Shown here one piece after another: positions 1-7,968 of a stretch of DNA of 64,000 nucleotides; position 1 is the stretch's first letter; each line of letters opens with the position of its first letter. The position numbers and the translations under genes are program-made. Below the pieces are notes generated by a model. It did no database searches and was not told the DNA's origin. It saw only the letters and a program-made list of their open reading frames with translations. Origin of the DNA: Bradyrhizobium sp. 190 (lineage in GTDB: Bacteria > Pseudomonadota > Alphaproteobacteria > Rhizobiales > Xanthobacteraceae); NCBI RefSeq assembly GCF_023073415.1, contig NZ_JADPJL010000065.1, positions 186,001 through 250,000 of the forward strand, in the 5' to 3' direction.

Positions 1-657
1 CGCGAACTGAAGAAGCTGACGGAAGCTTCAAGCACGCTCGGCGATCTCGAGCTTTGCGCCGCAGTCGCGGCCATCGTCGTTGAGGAGCAGAGGACCGCTC
101 GCAGGGAAGCGCATTCGCCGTGGCAAACCTTCGGCTGGATGCCAGTCGGGCAGCGGCAACGGGTATTTTCGTTCCGGCAGGGGCAGGGCGCCGAACAGAA
201 GGTGACGCTGCGATATGGCAACGGCCCATCGACGATATCGATCGGCAAGCACCTGTTCGTGTTCGCAACCTCGCCTGCGGAGGGTGGTGGTTTCGACCTG
301 ACGATCGAGGGAATGAAGTCGCGCGTGGTAGCCGTGATCGAGGGCCATGAGCTTTACCTGCGCACCCGCAACGGTCGCTTCGACCTGCACTGGGTCGATC
401 CGTTCGGCGGCGAGACCGAGGAGCAGGTCGGCGAGGACAAGATCGTGGCGCCGCTGCCGGGCACGGTCGTCGCGCTGTTGGCCGAGGAAGGCGCGACGCT
501 GGAAAAGGGCGCCGCGATCCTCACCCTCGAAGTCATGAAGATGGAACAGACCCTGCGCGCGCCCTTTGCAGGCGTATTGAAGAAGATCAAATGCAAGGTC
601 GGCGATATCGTCGGCGAAGGCGTCGAACTCGCCGAAGTCGAACCGGCGGCGTCATGA
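1..657 (+). CDS. mccA: 3-methylcrotonyl-CoA carboxylase biotin-containing (alpha) subunit, C-terminal part
   Basis: The reading frame is open from the first base, so this is the last 218 residues of a longer protein whose biotin carboxylase domain lies outside the window. The end of the carboxylase C-terminal region is followed by a linker and a biotinyl (BCCP) domain of about 70 residues. The biotin attachment motif EVMKM is present, with the acceptor lysine encoded at 538-540. In the leucine degradation pathway this subunit carries the biotin that is carboxylated and passed to the beta subunit, which acts on 3-methylcrotonyl-CoA. The stop codon overlaps the ATG of the HMG-CoA lyase gene (ATGA), and HMG-CoA lyase catalyses the last step of the same pathway. 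That neighbour is why methylcrotonyl-CoA carboxylase is preferred over propionyl- or acetyl-CoA carboxylase. The family is certain and the substrate assignment rests on context. Confidence 0.88.
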   Translation, partial: RELKKLTEASSTLGDLELCAAVAAIVVEEQRTARREAHSPWQTFGWMPVGQRQRVFSFRQGQGAEQKVTLRYGNGPSTISIGKHLFVFATSPAEGGGFDLTIEGMKSRVVAVIEGHELYLRTRNGRFDLHWVDPFGGETEEQVGEDKIVAPLPGTVVALLAEEGATLEKGAAILTLEVMKMEQTLRAPFAGVLKKIKCKVGDIVGEGVELAEVEPAAS

Positions 658-1562
658 GCGATCGCGTCCATATCGTCGAAGTCGGCCCGCGCGATGGGCT
701 GCAGAACGAGAAGACGCCGATCAGCGTCGCCGACCGGATCGCTTTCGTCGAGGCGCTGATTGGCGCCGGGCTCACGGCCGTGGAAGTCGGAGCGTTCGTC
801 TCGCCCAAGGCGATCCCGCAAATGGTCGGATCGGCCGAGGTGCTGCGCGGCGTCAGCCGCCACGTGAATTGTGAACTGCCGGTGCTGGTGCCGAACGAGA
901 AGGGCTACGAGGCTTCACAGGCCGCCGGCGCCAAACTGATCGCGGTGTTCGCCGCGGCGTCGGAAAGTTTTTCACGCGCCAACATAAATTGCACGATTGC
1001 GGAATCGATCGACCGGTTCAGGCCGGTGCTGGCCCGCGCCAAGGCCGACGGGGTCAGGGTGCGCGGCTACATCTCCACCGTACTCGGCTGTCCCTATGAG
1101 GGCGAGATCAAGCCGCAGTCGGTGGTCGACGTCGCAAAAGTGCTGTGGGATCTCGGCTGTTACGAAATCTCGCTCGGCGACACGATCGGCGTCGGCACAC
1201 CCCTGAAGGCGCGGCAACTGCTGCGCGCCGTGGCGGGCCACGTGCCAATGGCCAATCTGGCGATGCACTTCCACGACACGTATGGGCAGGCCCTCGCCAA
1301 TCTCTATGCAGGGATGGAGGAGGGCTGTCGCGTGATCGACTCCGCCGCCGGCGGCCTCGGTGGCTGCCCCTACGCCCCCGGCGCGACCGGGAACGTCGCA
1401 ACCGAGGACGTGGTCTACATGCTCGAGGGCATGGGCATTGCGACCGGCGTCGATATGTCAAAGCTGGTGGCGGCGACCAATGTCGTGAGCGGGCTGATCG
1501 GCCGTCCGCCGGTCAGCCGCGTCGCGGCAGCGTTGAACGCGAAGGCGCGGGCCGCGAAGTAG
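654..1562 (+). CDS. mvaB: Hydroxymethylglutaryl-CoA lyase
   Basis: This 302-residue protein has the length of bacterial HMG-CoA lyases, which cleave HMG-CoA to acetyl-CoA and acetoacetate at the end of leucine degradation. The N-terminal VEVGPRDGLQNEK motif of the DRE-TIM metallolyase barrel is present. The metal-binding HFHD stands at residues 205-208, and the active-site signature GGLGGCPYA has its catalytic Cys at residue 238. The ATG at 654 overlaps the stop of the upstream biotin subunit gene, which indicates translational coupling. A longer frame reaches upstream to 591 but would run inside the conserved biotinyl domain of the previous gene. The gene ends in a small hairpin that also covers the end of the convergent gene. 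Confidence 0.93.
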   Translation: MSDRVHIVEVGPRDGLQNEKTPISVADRIAFVEALIGAGLTAVEVGAFVSPKAIPQMVGSAEVLRGVSRHVNCELPVLVPNEKGYEASQAAGAKLIAVFAAASESFSRANINCTIAESIDRFRPVLARAKADGVRVRGYISTVLGCPYEGEIKPQSVVDVAKVLWDLGCYEISLGDTIGVGTPLKARQLLRAVAGHVPMANLAMHFHDTYGQALANLYAGMEEGCRVIDSAAGGLGGCPYAPGATGNVATEDVVYMLEGMGIATGVDMSKLVAATNVVSGLIGRPPVSRVAAALNAKARAAK

Positions 1563-1578
1563 GCCGCTTACGCGGCCT
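1561..1578. terminator. Hairpin between convergent genes (possible bidirectional terminator)
   Basis: AGGCCGC at 1561-1567 pairs with GCGGCCT at 1572-1578 around a four-base loop. The structure covers the last two bases of the plus-strand stop codon and the whole minus-strand stop codon at 1568-1570. There is no clear T-run on either side, so intrinsic termination is only suspected. Confidence 0.4.
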
Positions 1579-2494
1579 TCAGTCCGACATTCGGCAGCAT
1601 CGGCCGGTTCTTCAGCGCTTTCGCCATCATGGCCTCGACCTCCGCTTTCTCGTGCGGCAGCAGCGCAAGGCGCGGCGGGCGGGTCAGGGCGGTGCCGCGG
1701 CCCATGATGTGCTCGCAAAGCTTGATGCACTGGACGAGGTCCGGACGGGCGTCGAGGTGCAACAGCGGCATGAACCATTCGTAGAGCGGCATGGCCTCGG
1801 CATAGCGTCCCGCCTTGGCGAGGCGGAACAGGGTCTCACCCTCGCGCGGGAAGGCGTTCGACATGCCGGAGACCCAGCCGACGGCGCCCATCGCGACGCT
1901 CTCGACGATGACGTCGTCGAGGTTGGCGAACAGCACGAAGCGATCGCCGACCATGTTGCGGGTGTCGATGAAGCGCCGTGTGTCGCCGGAGGAGTCCTTG
2001 AAGCAGACGACGGTTTCGACGTCGGCGAGGGTGACGAGAATATCCGGCGTGACGTCGTTTTTGTAGATCGGCGGGTTGTTGTAGAGCATCACCGGCAGAT
2101 CGGTCGCCGTGGCGACCGAGCGGAAGTGCGCGGCGGTCTCGTGCGGCTTGGACGAATAGACCAGCGCGGGCATCACCATCACGCCGTCGATGCCAACGCG
2201 CGCCGCTTCCTTGGCAGTCTCGACGGCAAAGGCGGTCGTGAACTCGGCGATGCCGCAAAGAACGGGCACACGGCCAGCCACGACCGACTTGGCTGTCTCC
2301 ATGATGGCGATCTTCTCCTTGCGCTCCAGCGAGGTGTTCTCGCCGACGGACCCGCAGACGATCAATCCGGAAACGCCGTCGCGGATCAGGCCGTCCATGA
2401 CCTTGGCGGTTGCATCGATATTGAGCGACAGATCGTCATTGAATTGCGTGGTAACGGCCGGGAAGACGCCTTCCCAGGAAATGCGTGGGCTCAT
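1568..2494 (-). CDS. DapA/N-acetylneuraminate lyase family protein (aldolase or dehydratase)
   Basis: The 308-residue protein begins MSPRISWEGVFPAVTTQF and fits the (beta/alpha)8 dihydrodipicolinate synthase family in length and order. The Schiff-base lysine is K166 in CFKDSSG and the catalytic tyrosine is Y138 in LYNNPP. The pyruvate-carboxylate loop reads GSVGEN (residues 48-53) where DapA has G(T/S)TGE. These enzymes condense or cleave 2-oxo acids through a lysine imine. The gene is last in a minus-strand operon after the TRAP transporter genes, so it probably acts on the imported compound, perhaps a sugar acid, rather than making lysine. An upstream in-frame extension to 2752 is low-complexity and overlaps dctP, so the ATG at 2492-2494 was chosen. 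The substrate is unknown. Confidence 0.82.
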   Translation of the reverse strand: MSPRISWEGVFPAVTTQFNDDLSLNIDATAKVMDGLIRDGVSGLIVCGSVGENTSLERKEKIAIMETAKSVVAGRVPVLCGIAEFTTAFAVETAKEAARVGIDGVMVMPALVYSSKPHETAAHFRSVATATDLPVMLYNNPPIYKNDVTPDILVTLADVETVVCFKDSSGDTRRFIDTRNMVGDRFVLFANLDDVIVESVAMGAVGWVSGMSNAFPREGETLFRLAKAGRYAEAMPLYEWFMPLLHLDARPDLVQCIKLCEHIMGRGTALTRPPRLALLPHEKAEVEAMMAKALKNRPMLPNVGLKAA

Positions 2495-2567
2495 TGTTTG
2501 GCTCCGATTGGAATTTTCCGGCGGACTGTCACATCCGCCGGGCTTGGCTTGGAAACGATGGGTGGGA

Positions 2568-3551
2568 TCAGAGCGTCGCGCCGACCTTGCGCAGTTCGGC
2601 GAGAACGGGCGCCTTGGGCAGCCAGATCTTGTCGAACTCGGCGATGACGGCCTCGGTATCCTTGGCGTCAACCTGGCGGATCGGGATCGGCGCGTTCTTG
2701 AAGTTCTCGACCAGCTTGGGCTCATTGCCGGCCAATTCATCGATCTGTGCATCGAGCGTCGATTTGACGGTCTTGGCGATCAGCTCGCGGTCGGCCGCCG
2801 GCAACGACTGCCAGACGCGTCCGGAAACGATGGCTGCCATCGGCATGAAGACGGCGTTCATCTGCAGGATGACCTTTGACACTTTGTCGAAGCGCTGGTT
2901 CCAGGAGAACTCAAGATCCGCCTCGAGGCCGTCGACCTAGCCGTTCGCCATGGCGTCGAACACCTGAGGCGTCGGGATCGGCGTCGGCGCCGCGCCGAGC
3001 GACGAATAGAAATCGCGATAGACCGGGGTCGGGTTGATGCGCAGCTTCATGCCCTTGATGTCGGCGAGGCTCGTCAGGTCTTTCGACGAGAAGACGGCGC
3101 GCATGCCGGTGATGCCCCAGCCGAGGCCGATGGTTCCGGTTTCCTGCGGCAGGACGTCGAACAGCTTGATCGCCGCGGGATGACGGACGAATTTCGCGAC
3201 CGACGGCGTCGAACGCACGATGTAGGGGGCGTTGATCGCGGCGATATGCGGCACGCGCGAACCGAACTCGGCGGCCTGGATGAAGCCCATGTCGAGCGCG
3301 CCGGACTGCAATTGCTGCATCATGGCCGGCTCATTGCCGAGCTGGCCGGAGTGAAACACCGTCATGGTCAGGCGGCCGTTGGTGGCCGCCTTGAGATCGT
3401 CGCCGAGCTTCAGCGCCGCCTTGTTCCAGGAATGGCCGTTGGGCGTGATCAGGCCGAGGCGAAACTCCTTGGCTTGGGCAAGCGCGAGCGACGGCGCAAA
3501 CAGCGGCATGGCTGCGCTGGCGGCAAGGAAGCGGCGACGTGAAAGAGACAT
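2568..3551 (-). pseudogene. TRAP transporter solute-binding protein (DctP family) interrupted by an in-frame amber codon
   Basis: Read from the ATG at 3549-3551, the frame encodes a 327-residue DctP-type periplasmic binding protein if codon 205 is ignored. It has a twin-arginine-like leader (SRRRFLAAS) and the family body (KEFRLGLITPNGHSWNKAA, then GMKLRINPTPVYRDFYSSLG). Codon 205, at 2937-2939, is TAG within DAMANG-stop-VDGLEADLE. Family members normally read through this point as xxGxVDGxE, often with Gln before VDG, so a single CAG to TAG transition explains it. The reading frame is otherwise intact to 2568. The periplasmic receptor is therefore probably truncated to 204 residues and the transporter inactive, unless the amber is suppressed or is a sequencing error. 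The flanking transporter and enzyme genes look intact. Confidence 0.85.
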
Positions 3552-3577
3552 TGGCAAGGCTCCTTGAGGGTTTGGAC

Positions 3578-4843
3578 CTACTTGATGAGGACGAGGGAGA
3601 GGGACGGATAGAGCGAGAGCAGCACCAGCAGGACGCAGCTGATGACAAAGAACGGCAGCGTCACCATGAACATCTTTCCGGGCTTGGCCCCGGTGACGGC
3701 CGCGGCGACGAAGAAGCAAAGACCAACCGGGGGTGACAGCAATCCGAGCACCAGATTGATCACCACGACCACGCCGAAGTGACGCGGATCGATGTGATAG
3801 ATGTCGGTCGCGACCGGAAGCAGGATCGGCACCGTCATGATCAGGCCGGGAATGCCGTCGATGACAGTGCCGATCACCAGCAGGATCACATTGCAGAGCA
3901 GCATGAAGCTGACCGGATCCTTGGCGACCGACTGAATCCAACGGGCGGTTTCCTGCGGCACCTTGCCGAAGATCAGCACCCAGGAGAACACGGCTGCGGC
4001 GGCAACCAGGAACAGCACGATGGCCGAGTAGATTCCTGCGCGCAGCATCATCTGCGGCAACTGCGAGAACTCGAACTCCCTGGTCCAGTATTTTCCGATG
4101 AGCGCCGCCGCCACCGCGCCGACGGCCGCGGACTCCGTCGCATTGGCGAGCCCTCCGAGGATGCTGCCGACGATCACGATGGGGATCAGCAACGTCGGCG
4201 ACGTCCGCAGGATTGTCGCCACCCGCTGTCGCGGGGTCTGATAGTCGGCCTTGGGATAATTGTAGATGTATCCCATCAGCGCGATGACGACGCAGAACAT
4301 CGCGGTGAGGATCACGCCCGGCACGATGCCGGCAATCAGCATGTCGCTGACCGATACCTGCGCCAGCACGCTGTAGACGACGAACATCACCGATGGCGGA
4401 ATGATCGGCCCGAGCATGCCGCCATAGGCGGTTAGCCCGGCCGCAAACGTCTTGTCGTAGCCTTTCTTCTCCATCTCCGGCACCATGATCTGCGCCATGA
4501 TCGCGACCTGCGCGGTCGCCGAGCCGAGGATGGAGGAGATGAACATGTTGGCGAGGATGTTGACGTAGGCGAGGCCGCCTTTGAGCGAGCCGACAAAGGC
4601 CATCGCCATGTCGACGATGCGCCGCGTAATGCCGCCGCCATTCATGATCTCGCCGATCAGGATGAAGAGCGGGATCGCGATCAGGCCATAGCTGTCGACC
4701 CCGCCGAAGAGCTGCAGCGGGTAGGACTGAAACAGCACCGGATTTCCCGATGCGATGATGTAGACGAAGCCGGCAAGGCAAAGACACAATCCGATCGGCA
4801 CCCCGACCAGCATGATCGCGATGAACGCGGCCGTGGTAATCAT
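3578..4843 (-). CDS. TRAP transporter large permease (DctM family)
   Basis: This 421-residue, highly hydrophobic protein begins MITTAAFIAIMLVGVPIGL and shows about twelve membrane segments. Glycine/proline-rich family signatures are visible, such as GGMLGPIIPPSVMFVVYS near the middle and GLLSPPVGLCFF near the end. DctM is the ion-coupled transport subunit that takes substrate from the periplasmic binding protein. The ATG shares its first base with the DctQ stop codon (TGATG), so the two permease subunits are translationally coupled. The solute-binding gene follows after 26 bases. The substrate cannot be read from the sequence. Confidence 0.92.
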   Translation of the reverse strand: MITTAAFIAIMLVGVPIGLCLCLAGFVYIIASGNPVLFQSYPLQLFGGVDSYGLIAIPLFILIGEIMNGGGITRRIVDMAMAFVGSLKGGLAYVNILANMFISSILGSATAQVAIMAQIMVPEMEKKGYDKTFAAGLTAYGGMLGPIIPPSVMFVVYSVLAQVSVSDMLIAGIVPGVILTAMFCVVIALMGYIYNYPKADYQTPRQRVATILRTSPTLLIPIVIVGSILGGLANATESAAVGAVAAALIGKYWTREFEFSQLPQMMLRAGIYSAIVLFLVAAAAVFSWVLIFGKVPQETARWIQSVAKDPVSFMLLCNVILLVIGTVIDGIPGLIMTVPILLPVATDIYHIDPRHFGVVVVINLVLGLLSPPVGLCFFVAAAVTGAKPGKMFMVTLPFFVISCVLLVLLSLYPSLSLVLIK

Positions 4844-5466
4844 CAGTTGACCCCGTCGAGTTCGGAGAGCTGAAAGCCCTTCGGCGGGGTCCGCGGGACC
4901 AGTTCGAGATCCTCCAGCAGGTTTGCGAGGCCATGGACGGTCATCGACACCGCAAAGATCGGCAGCGTCAGGTAGACGACCCAGGTCGGCCAGTTCAGCG
5001 TCTGCGTGCGCTCGGTGTAGAGAAAGTTGAAGGTCTCGGCGGCGAGCTTGCGCGCGTCGAAGCCGGCGCGGGCAAGCCCGATCGGATCCATCCAGAGGAA
5101 GCAGGTGGCGATCAGGGCCACGCCGAACACGACGACCATGCCTGTTGCGATGATTTTCGCGACCTTCTGATTCCGCGCCGAGAGCCGCACGGTCATCATG
5201 GTGACGGCGAAATCGAGCCGCAGCCGCGTCATCGCGGAGGCGCCGATGAAGGTCAGCCAGACCACGCAATAGACGGCAGACTCATCGATCCAATAGATAG
5301 GGAAGTGCGAATAGCGGGTGACGACGTTCACCAGAATCAGCGCCGTCAGCAGATACATCAAGCCCATCAAGGCGATGCGCTCGAAAGCGAGCAGGAGGCT
5401 GGAAGCCCTGACAACGATCCGCCGGGCGCTGGACGCCGGCGCATCCGCAATCGTCTGCTCGACCAT
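4843..5466 (-). CDS. TRAP transporter small permease (DctQ family)
   Basis: A 207-residue protein with four predicted membrane segments and the family core around LVNVVTRYSHFPIYWIDESA and VWLTFIGASAMTRLRLDF. DctQ pairs with DctM in the inner membrane. The ATG at 5464-5466 is preferred. A TTG start at 5508 would add 14 residues but would place the coding start next to the candidate operator and has no clear ribosome-binding site. It is the first gene of the minus-strand operon and is divergent from the GntR regulator gene at 5626. Confidence 0.88.
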   Translation of the reverse strand: MVEQTIADAPASSARRIVVRASSLLLAFERIALMGLMYLLTALILVNVVTRYSHFPIYWIDESAVYCVVWLTFIGASAMTRLRLDFAVTMMTVRLSARNQKVAKIIATGMVVVFGVALIATCFLWMDPIGLARAGFDARKLAAETFNFLYTERTQTLNWPTWVVYLTLPIFAVSMTVHGLANLLEDLELVPRTPPKGFQLSELDGVN

Positions 5467-5511
5467 GAAGAGCCCCGCTACCCCATTGAAATTTATCGTG
5501 CACTTCAAAAA

Positions 5512-5526
5512 TGTATAATTTATACA
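5512..5526. promoter_or_regulatory. Candidate GntR operator between the TRAP operon and its divergent regulator
   Basis: TGTATAATTTATACA is a perfect inverted repeat, with 7-base arms TGTATAA/TTATACA around one central base. It is AT-rich in otherwise GC-rich DNA and lies in the divergent intergenic region, 46 bases before the TRAP start codon and 100 bases before the regulator ATG. FadR/FCD-type GntR proteins bind short palindromes of the TNGTATACNA type, so this fits the adjacent GntR protein. Binding is inferred. Confidence 0.6.
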
Positions 5527-5625
5527 ATCTTGTCAAATGGAGATTATAGGGCTCCGACAGCTTTTGCTGGGTCGGGACCACCTCAACATGCGAAATTGGT
5601 GCCGCCTCGACTGGAAAGGCCTGAC

Positions 5626-6330
5626 ATGACGACGGAAGATCAAATGAAGGGCCCTTTGAAGCACCGGACGCTGTCGGCTGCGATCGTCGACCAGCTCAGG
5701 CAGGCGATTCTCGACGGGACCTATCCGGCCGGCTCGCAGCTTCGGCAGGACGCGCTGGGCGAGGCCTACGGCGTGAGCCGCATTCCCGTGCGCGAAGCGT
5801 TGTTTCAGCTCGAGGCGGAGGGGCTGGTGCGGATCGTTCCGCAGAAAGGCGCGATCGTCTCGGAGCTGTCGCTGGACGAAATCAACGACGTGTTCGATCT
5901 CCGGCGGATCATGGAGCCGCGGCTGCTGGCGCAGTCGGCGCCGCACTTTGTGGAAGCAGATTTTGCCGGGCTGGATGACATCCAGAAGCGCTTCGAGAAG
6001 GCGATCAAGGCAGGCAATGTCAGCGAGTGGGGCCAGCTCAATGCCGACTTCCATATGGCGCTGTACATTCACGCGCGGCGGCCGCGTACCAAGGCGATCG
6101 TCATCGCGTTACTGCAGACCAGTGACCGCTACACGCGCCTGCAGCTCTCCAACACCAAGGCGATGGGGAAAGCCGAAAAAGAACACGCCCACCTGATCGC
6201 GCTATGCCGGGCGCAGCAGATCGACGAGGCCTGCCGGTTTCTGGAGCAGCATATCGAGGCGGTGCGAACGGACCTGCTGCAGGTCGTGGGCGGCGGCTCG
6301 ATCGCGGCGCGTGCCAGAAGCGACGCGTGA
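5626..6330 (+). CDS. GntR family transcriptional regulator (FCD subfamily)
   Basis: A 234-residue protein with an N-terminal winged helix (about residues 18-80; AIVDQLRQAILDGTYPAGSQ and GVSRIPVREALFQLEAEGLV) and an all-helical FCD ligand domain (about 90-220; DLRRIMEPRLLAQ, DFHMALYIHA and EHAHLIALCRA with metal/ligand histidines). The ATG at 5626 follows GGAAAGG at 5613-5619. Longer frames upstream run through the transporter gene on the other strand and are not credible. It probably represses the divergent TRAP/DapA-family operon through the palindrome at 5512-5526, with the imported acid or a breakdown product as effector. Confidence 0.9.
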   Translation: MTTEDQMKGPLKHRTLSAAIVDQLRQAILDGTYPAGSQLRQDALGEAYGVSRIPVREALFQLEAEGLVRIVPQKGAIVSELSLDEINDVFDLRRIMEPRLLAQSAPHFVEADFAGLDDIQKRFEKAIKAGNVSEWGQLNADFHMALYIHARRPRTKAIVIALLQTSDRYTRLQLSNTKAMGKAEKEHAHLIALCRAQQIDEACRFLEQHIEAVRTDLLQVVGGGSIAARARSDA

Positions 6331-6333
6331 AAT

Positions 6334-6421
6334 GTAGGGTGGGCAAAGGCGCACTTGCGCCGTGCCCACCATCAAGCACCGTGCTCGCGATGGTGGGCAC
6401 GCTTCGCTTTGCCCACCCTAC
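6334..6421. repeat. 88-bp palindromic dispersed repeat, copy 1
   Basis: The element starts GTAGGGTGGGCAAAG and ends CTTTGCCCACCCTAC, with further internal pairing (CGTGCCCACCAT against ATGGTGGGCACG), so the RNA could form a long hairpin. A second copy with the same arms lies inverted at 47225-47313. It sits four bases after the GntR stop codon, so it may act as a terminator or RNA-stability element. Similar palindromes are common in Bradyrhizobium genomes (recalled, not searched). Confidence 0.85.
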
Positions 6422-6682
6422 TATGGAAACACCGTCCGCCGTCACACATGCCGCGATCAGCGCGATGGCGGCGAAGACCACGATGACGTTATTGCCCAGC
6501 GCCAGCCGAGCGCCATCCATCCCGCGGCACTCGCGGAGCGTTGGCCTCCGCTTCAACTATCCGTGACAACGCAAGAACTTTGCGATGTGGCCGGTAACAA
6601 ACCCGGCTGCGGCATCGTCGTCTGGGGAAGCGGCAGACGTCGCTTTCGAGAAACCAACTTGAACCCAAAGGACGACCATCCC
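6422..6682. other. Spacer without a recognised gene
   Basis: Short overlapping frames exist on both strands, but none resembles a known family. The stretch presumably holds the promoter of the MXKDX gene at 6683; no promoter motif stood out. Confidence 0.4.
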
Positions 6683-6922
6683 ATGACCACCACGACCCGT
6701 ATCGGCCTCGGCCTGTCTGCTGCGCTCGTTTCGCTCGGCCTTGCGTTCGCGCCGGCCGTCCTCGCTCAGGACAAGATGGGCAAGGACGACGGCATGAAGA
6801 AGGAATCGATGTCCAAGGACGCGATGAAGAAAGACGATGGCATGATGAAGAAGGACGGCATGAAGCACGATGGCATGATGAAAGACGGCATGAAAAAAGA
6901 CGACGGCATGAAAAAGAACTGA
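6683..6922 (+). CDS. Secreted pentapeptide MXKDX repeat protein
   Basis: This 79-residue protein has a clear signal peptide (MTTTTRIGLGLSAALVSLGL to AVLAQ, cleavage near residue 29). The mature part is almost entirely Met, Lys, Asp and Gly in roughly five-residue units (DKMGK, DDGMKK, SMSKD, AMKKD, GMMKK, GMKHD). This matches the family known as pentapeptide MXKDX repeat proteins, whose function is not established. The methionine-rich periplasmic tail could bind metal or be an oxidation target, but that is speculation. The gene stands alone, without the regulator or transporter genes that would give a clue. The ATG at 6683 was chosen because the signal peptide starts there. Confidence 0.8.
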   Translation: MTTTTRIGLGLSAALVSLGLAFAPAVLAQDKMGKDDGMKKESMSKDAMKKDDGMMKKDGMKHDGMMKDGMKKDDGMKKN

Positions 6923-7085
6923 GTCGCGCCGTCATTCCCTACGACAAACGCAAGCCATTGCGCATCCCCGATGCGCAATGGCGCATCTTGGGGTCTGGCG
7001 CTCACGCCCCGGCCCGGAATGACGGGAGGGCTGAATCGGTCACCGGCAAGAGGCGGCGGTGCACGTTTTGCCCGCTTCCTCTTGC

Positions 7086-7439
7086 CTACTTCTTCTTGCC
7101 CTTGCCTTTGCGCGCGGCGTAACGGGCGTCGCGCTTGGCCTTCTGCTCGGCCTCCAGCGCTGCCAGCCTGGCGGCCTCTTCTTCCTTTTCGCGCGCGATC
7201 CTGGCGGCTTCCACCGCGGCGGCCTCGGCCTCGCGACGTTTCTGCTCGGCCTTTTCGGCTTCCTTGGCCTCTCGTGTCTTGGCGCGCGCGGCCGCCTGGG
7301 CTTCGCGCTCGGCCTGGCGGCGCTTCACCTCGGGATCATCGGGCCCCGGCTGGGCGCGAAACTTGTTCAGGATGTTCTGCCGCGCCTGCATCGCGGCCTT
7401 CTGGCGGTCCGCGAAGTTCGGTTCCTTGAATCCACTCAT
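7086..7439 (-). CDS. DUF6481 family protein
   Basis: A 117-residue, very charged protein starting MSGFKEPNFADRQKAAMQAR, which is the hallmark opening of DUF6481. After about residue 40 it becomes an Ala/Glu/Arg/Lys-rich helical stretch, probably coiled coil, ending in a KGKGKKK tail. The lysine-rich end suggests nucleic-acid or ribosome contact, but no function is known. It is a monocistronic minus-strand gene. Confidence 0.75.
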   Translation of the reverse strand: MSGFKEPNFADRQKAAMQARQNILNKFRAQPGPDDPEVKRRQAEREAQAAARAKTREAKEAEKAEQKRREAEAAAVEAARIAREKEEEAARLAALEAEQKAKRDARYAARKGKGKKK

Positions 7440-7577
7440 AAAAGAGGCCTTGTCGCTTTCACTCTCGGGGTTGGACGCGCCAAACGCGCGGAATGGGGCC
7501 TAGGTAAGTGAACCCGGGGCAAAATGCCAGCGTCGAAATGGGGCCGGTAGAGCAGGGGAGACTTGCGTGAACAGCAA

Positions 7578-7742
7578 ATGGCCCGAACTGATGCCGATGA
7601 GCGGGAATACGTCAGCCTGGCTGCTCAACGAGAGGGCAACGGCGACCCGAACCGGGCGCTGGCGATCCTGCAATATGGGCTTCTCGCCTGCGCGCTGATT
7701 GGCCTGGTCGGCTCGCTGGTGATGCTCGCTTCAGAAAAGTGA
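7578..7742 (+). CDS. Small single-pass membrane protein (54 aa)
   Basis: The frame encodes MARTDADEREYVSLAAQR, a polar linker, and then one hydrophobic segment (about residues 29-50: LAILQYGLLACALIGLVGS) ending LASEK. A polar amino end, one helix and a short charged tail are typical of a genuine small membrane protein. AGGGGAG at 7554-7560 is upstream, but 17 bases from the ATG. An in-frame TTG at 7563 is too close to it, so the exact start is uncertain. No family was recognised. Confidence 0.5.
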   Translation: MARTDADEREYVSLAAQREGNGDPNRALAILQYGLLACALIGLVGSLVMLASEK

Positions 7743-7752
7743 CCGCACTATC

Positions 7753-7968
7753 CTAGGCGTTATCGCGACGCCCACCGGGGCCGAGAACGCGTGCGACCGT
7801 CATCGCCGTCATCGCAACCCGGTCCGCGATCCGCTGCGCCTCCAGCCTGTCGCGGGCGTTTTCCCTGATCATGATCTCGATCAGCTCGAGCCGTTTGGTC
7901 TCGTCGTCCGCTTCCGCCAGCAATTGCTTATACCTGATGTAGTCGTAGCCCGTTTCCTGCTTGTCCAT
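7753..7968 (-). CDS. Hypothetical protein (71 aa)
   Basis: Starting at MDKQETGYDYIRYKQLLAE, the protein is a helical, charged polypeptide (ETKRLELIEIMIRENARDRL) with no signal peptide or membrane segment. The nine residues available upstream are Cys/Ala-rich and unlikely to be translated. No family was recognised. It converges with the small membrane-protein gene ending at 7742. Confidence 0.5.
   Translation of the reverse strand: MDKQETGYDYIRYKQLLAEADDETKRLELIEIMIRENARDRLEAQRIADRVAMTAMTVARVLGPGGRRDNA

Noticed and set aside
1145..2647. 500-codon plus-strand frame crossing the mvaB end and the DapA-family gene
   Set aside because: It runs out of phase through mvaB and antisense through the aldolase gene; no recognisable domain.
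4933..5625. N-terminal extension of the GntR regulator to 4933
   Set aside because: It would run antisense through the DctQ gene and the operator. The ATG at 5626 with GGAAAGG fits the winged-helix start.
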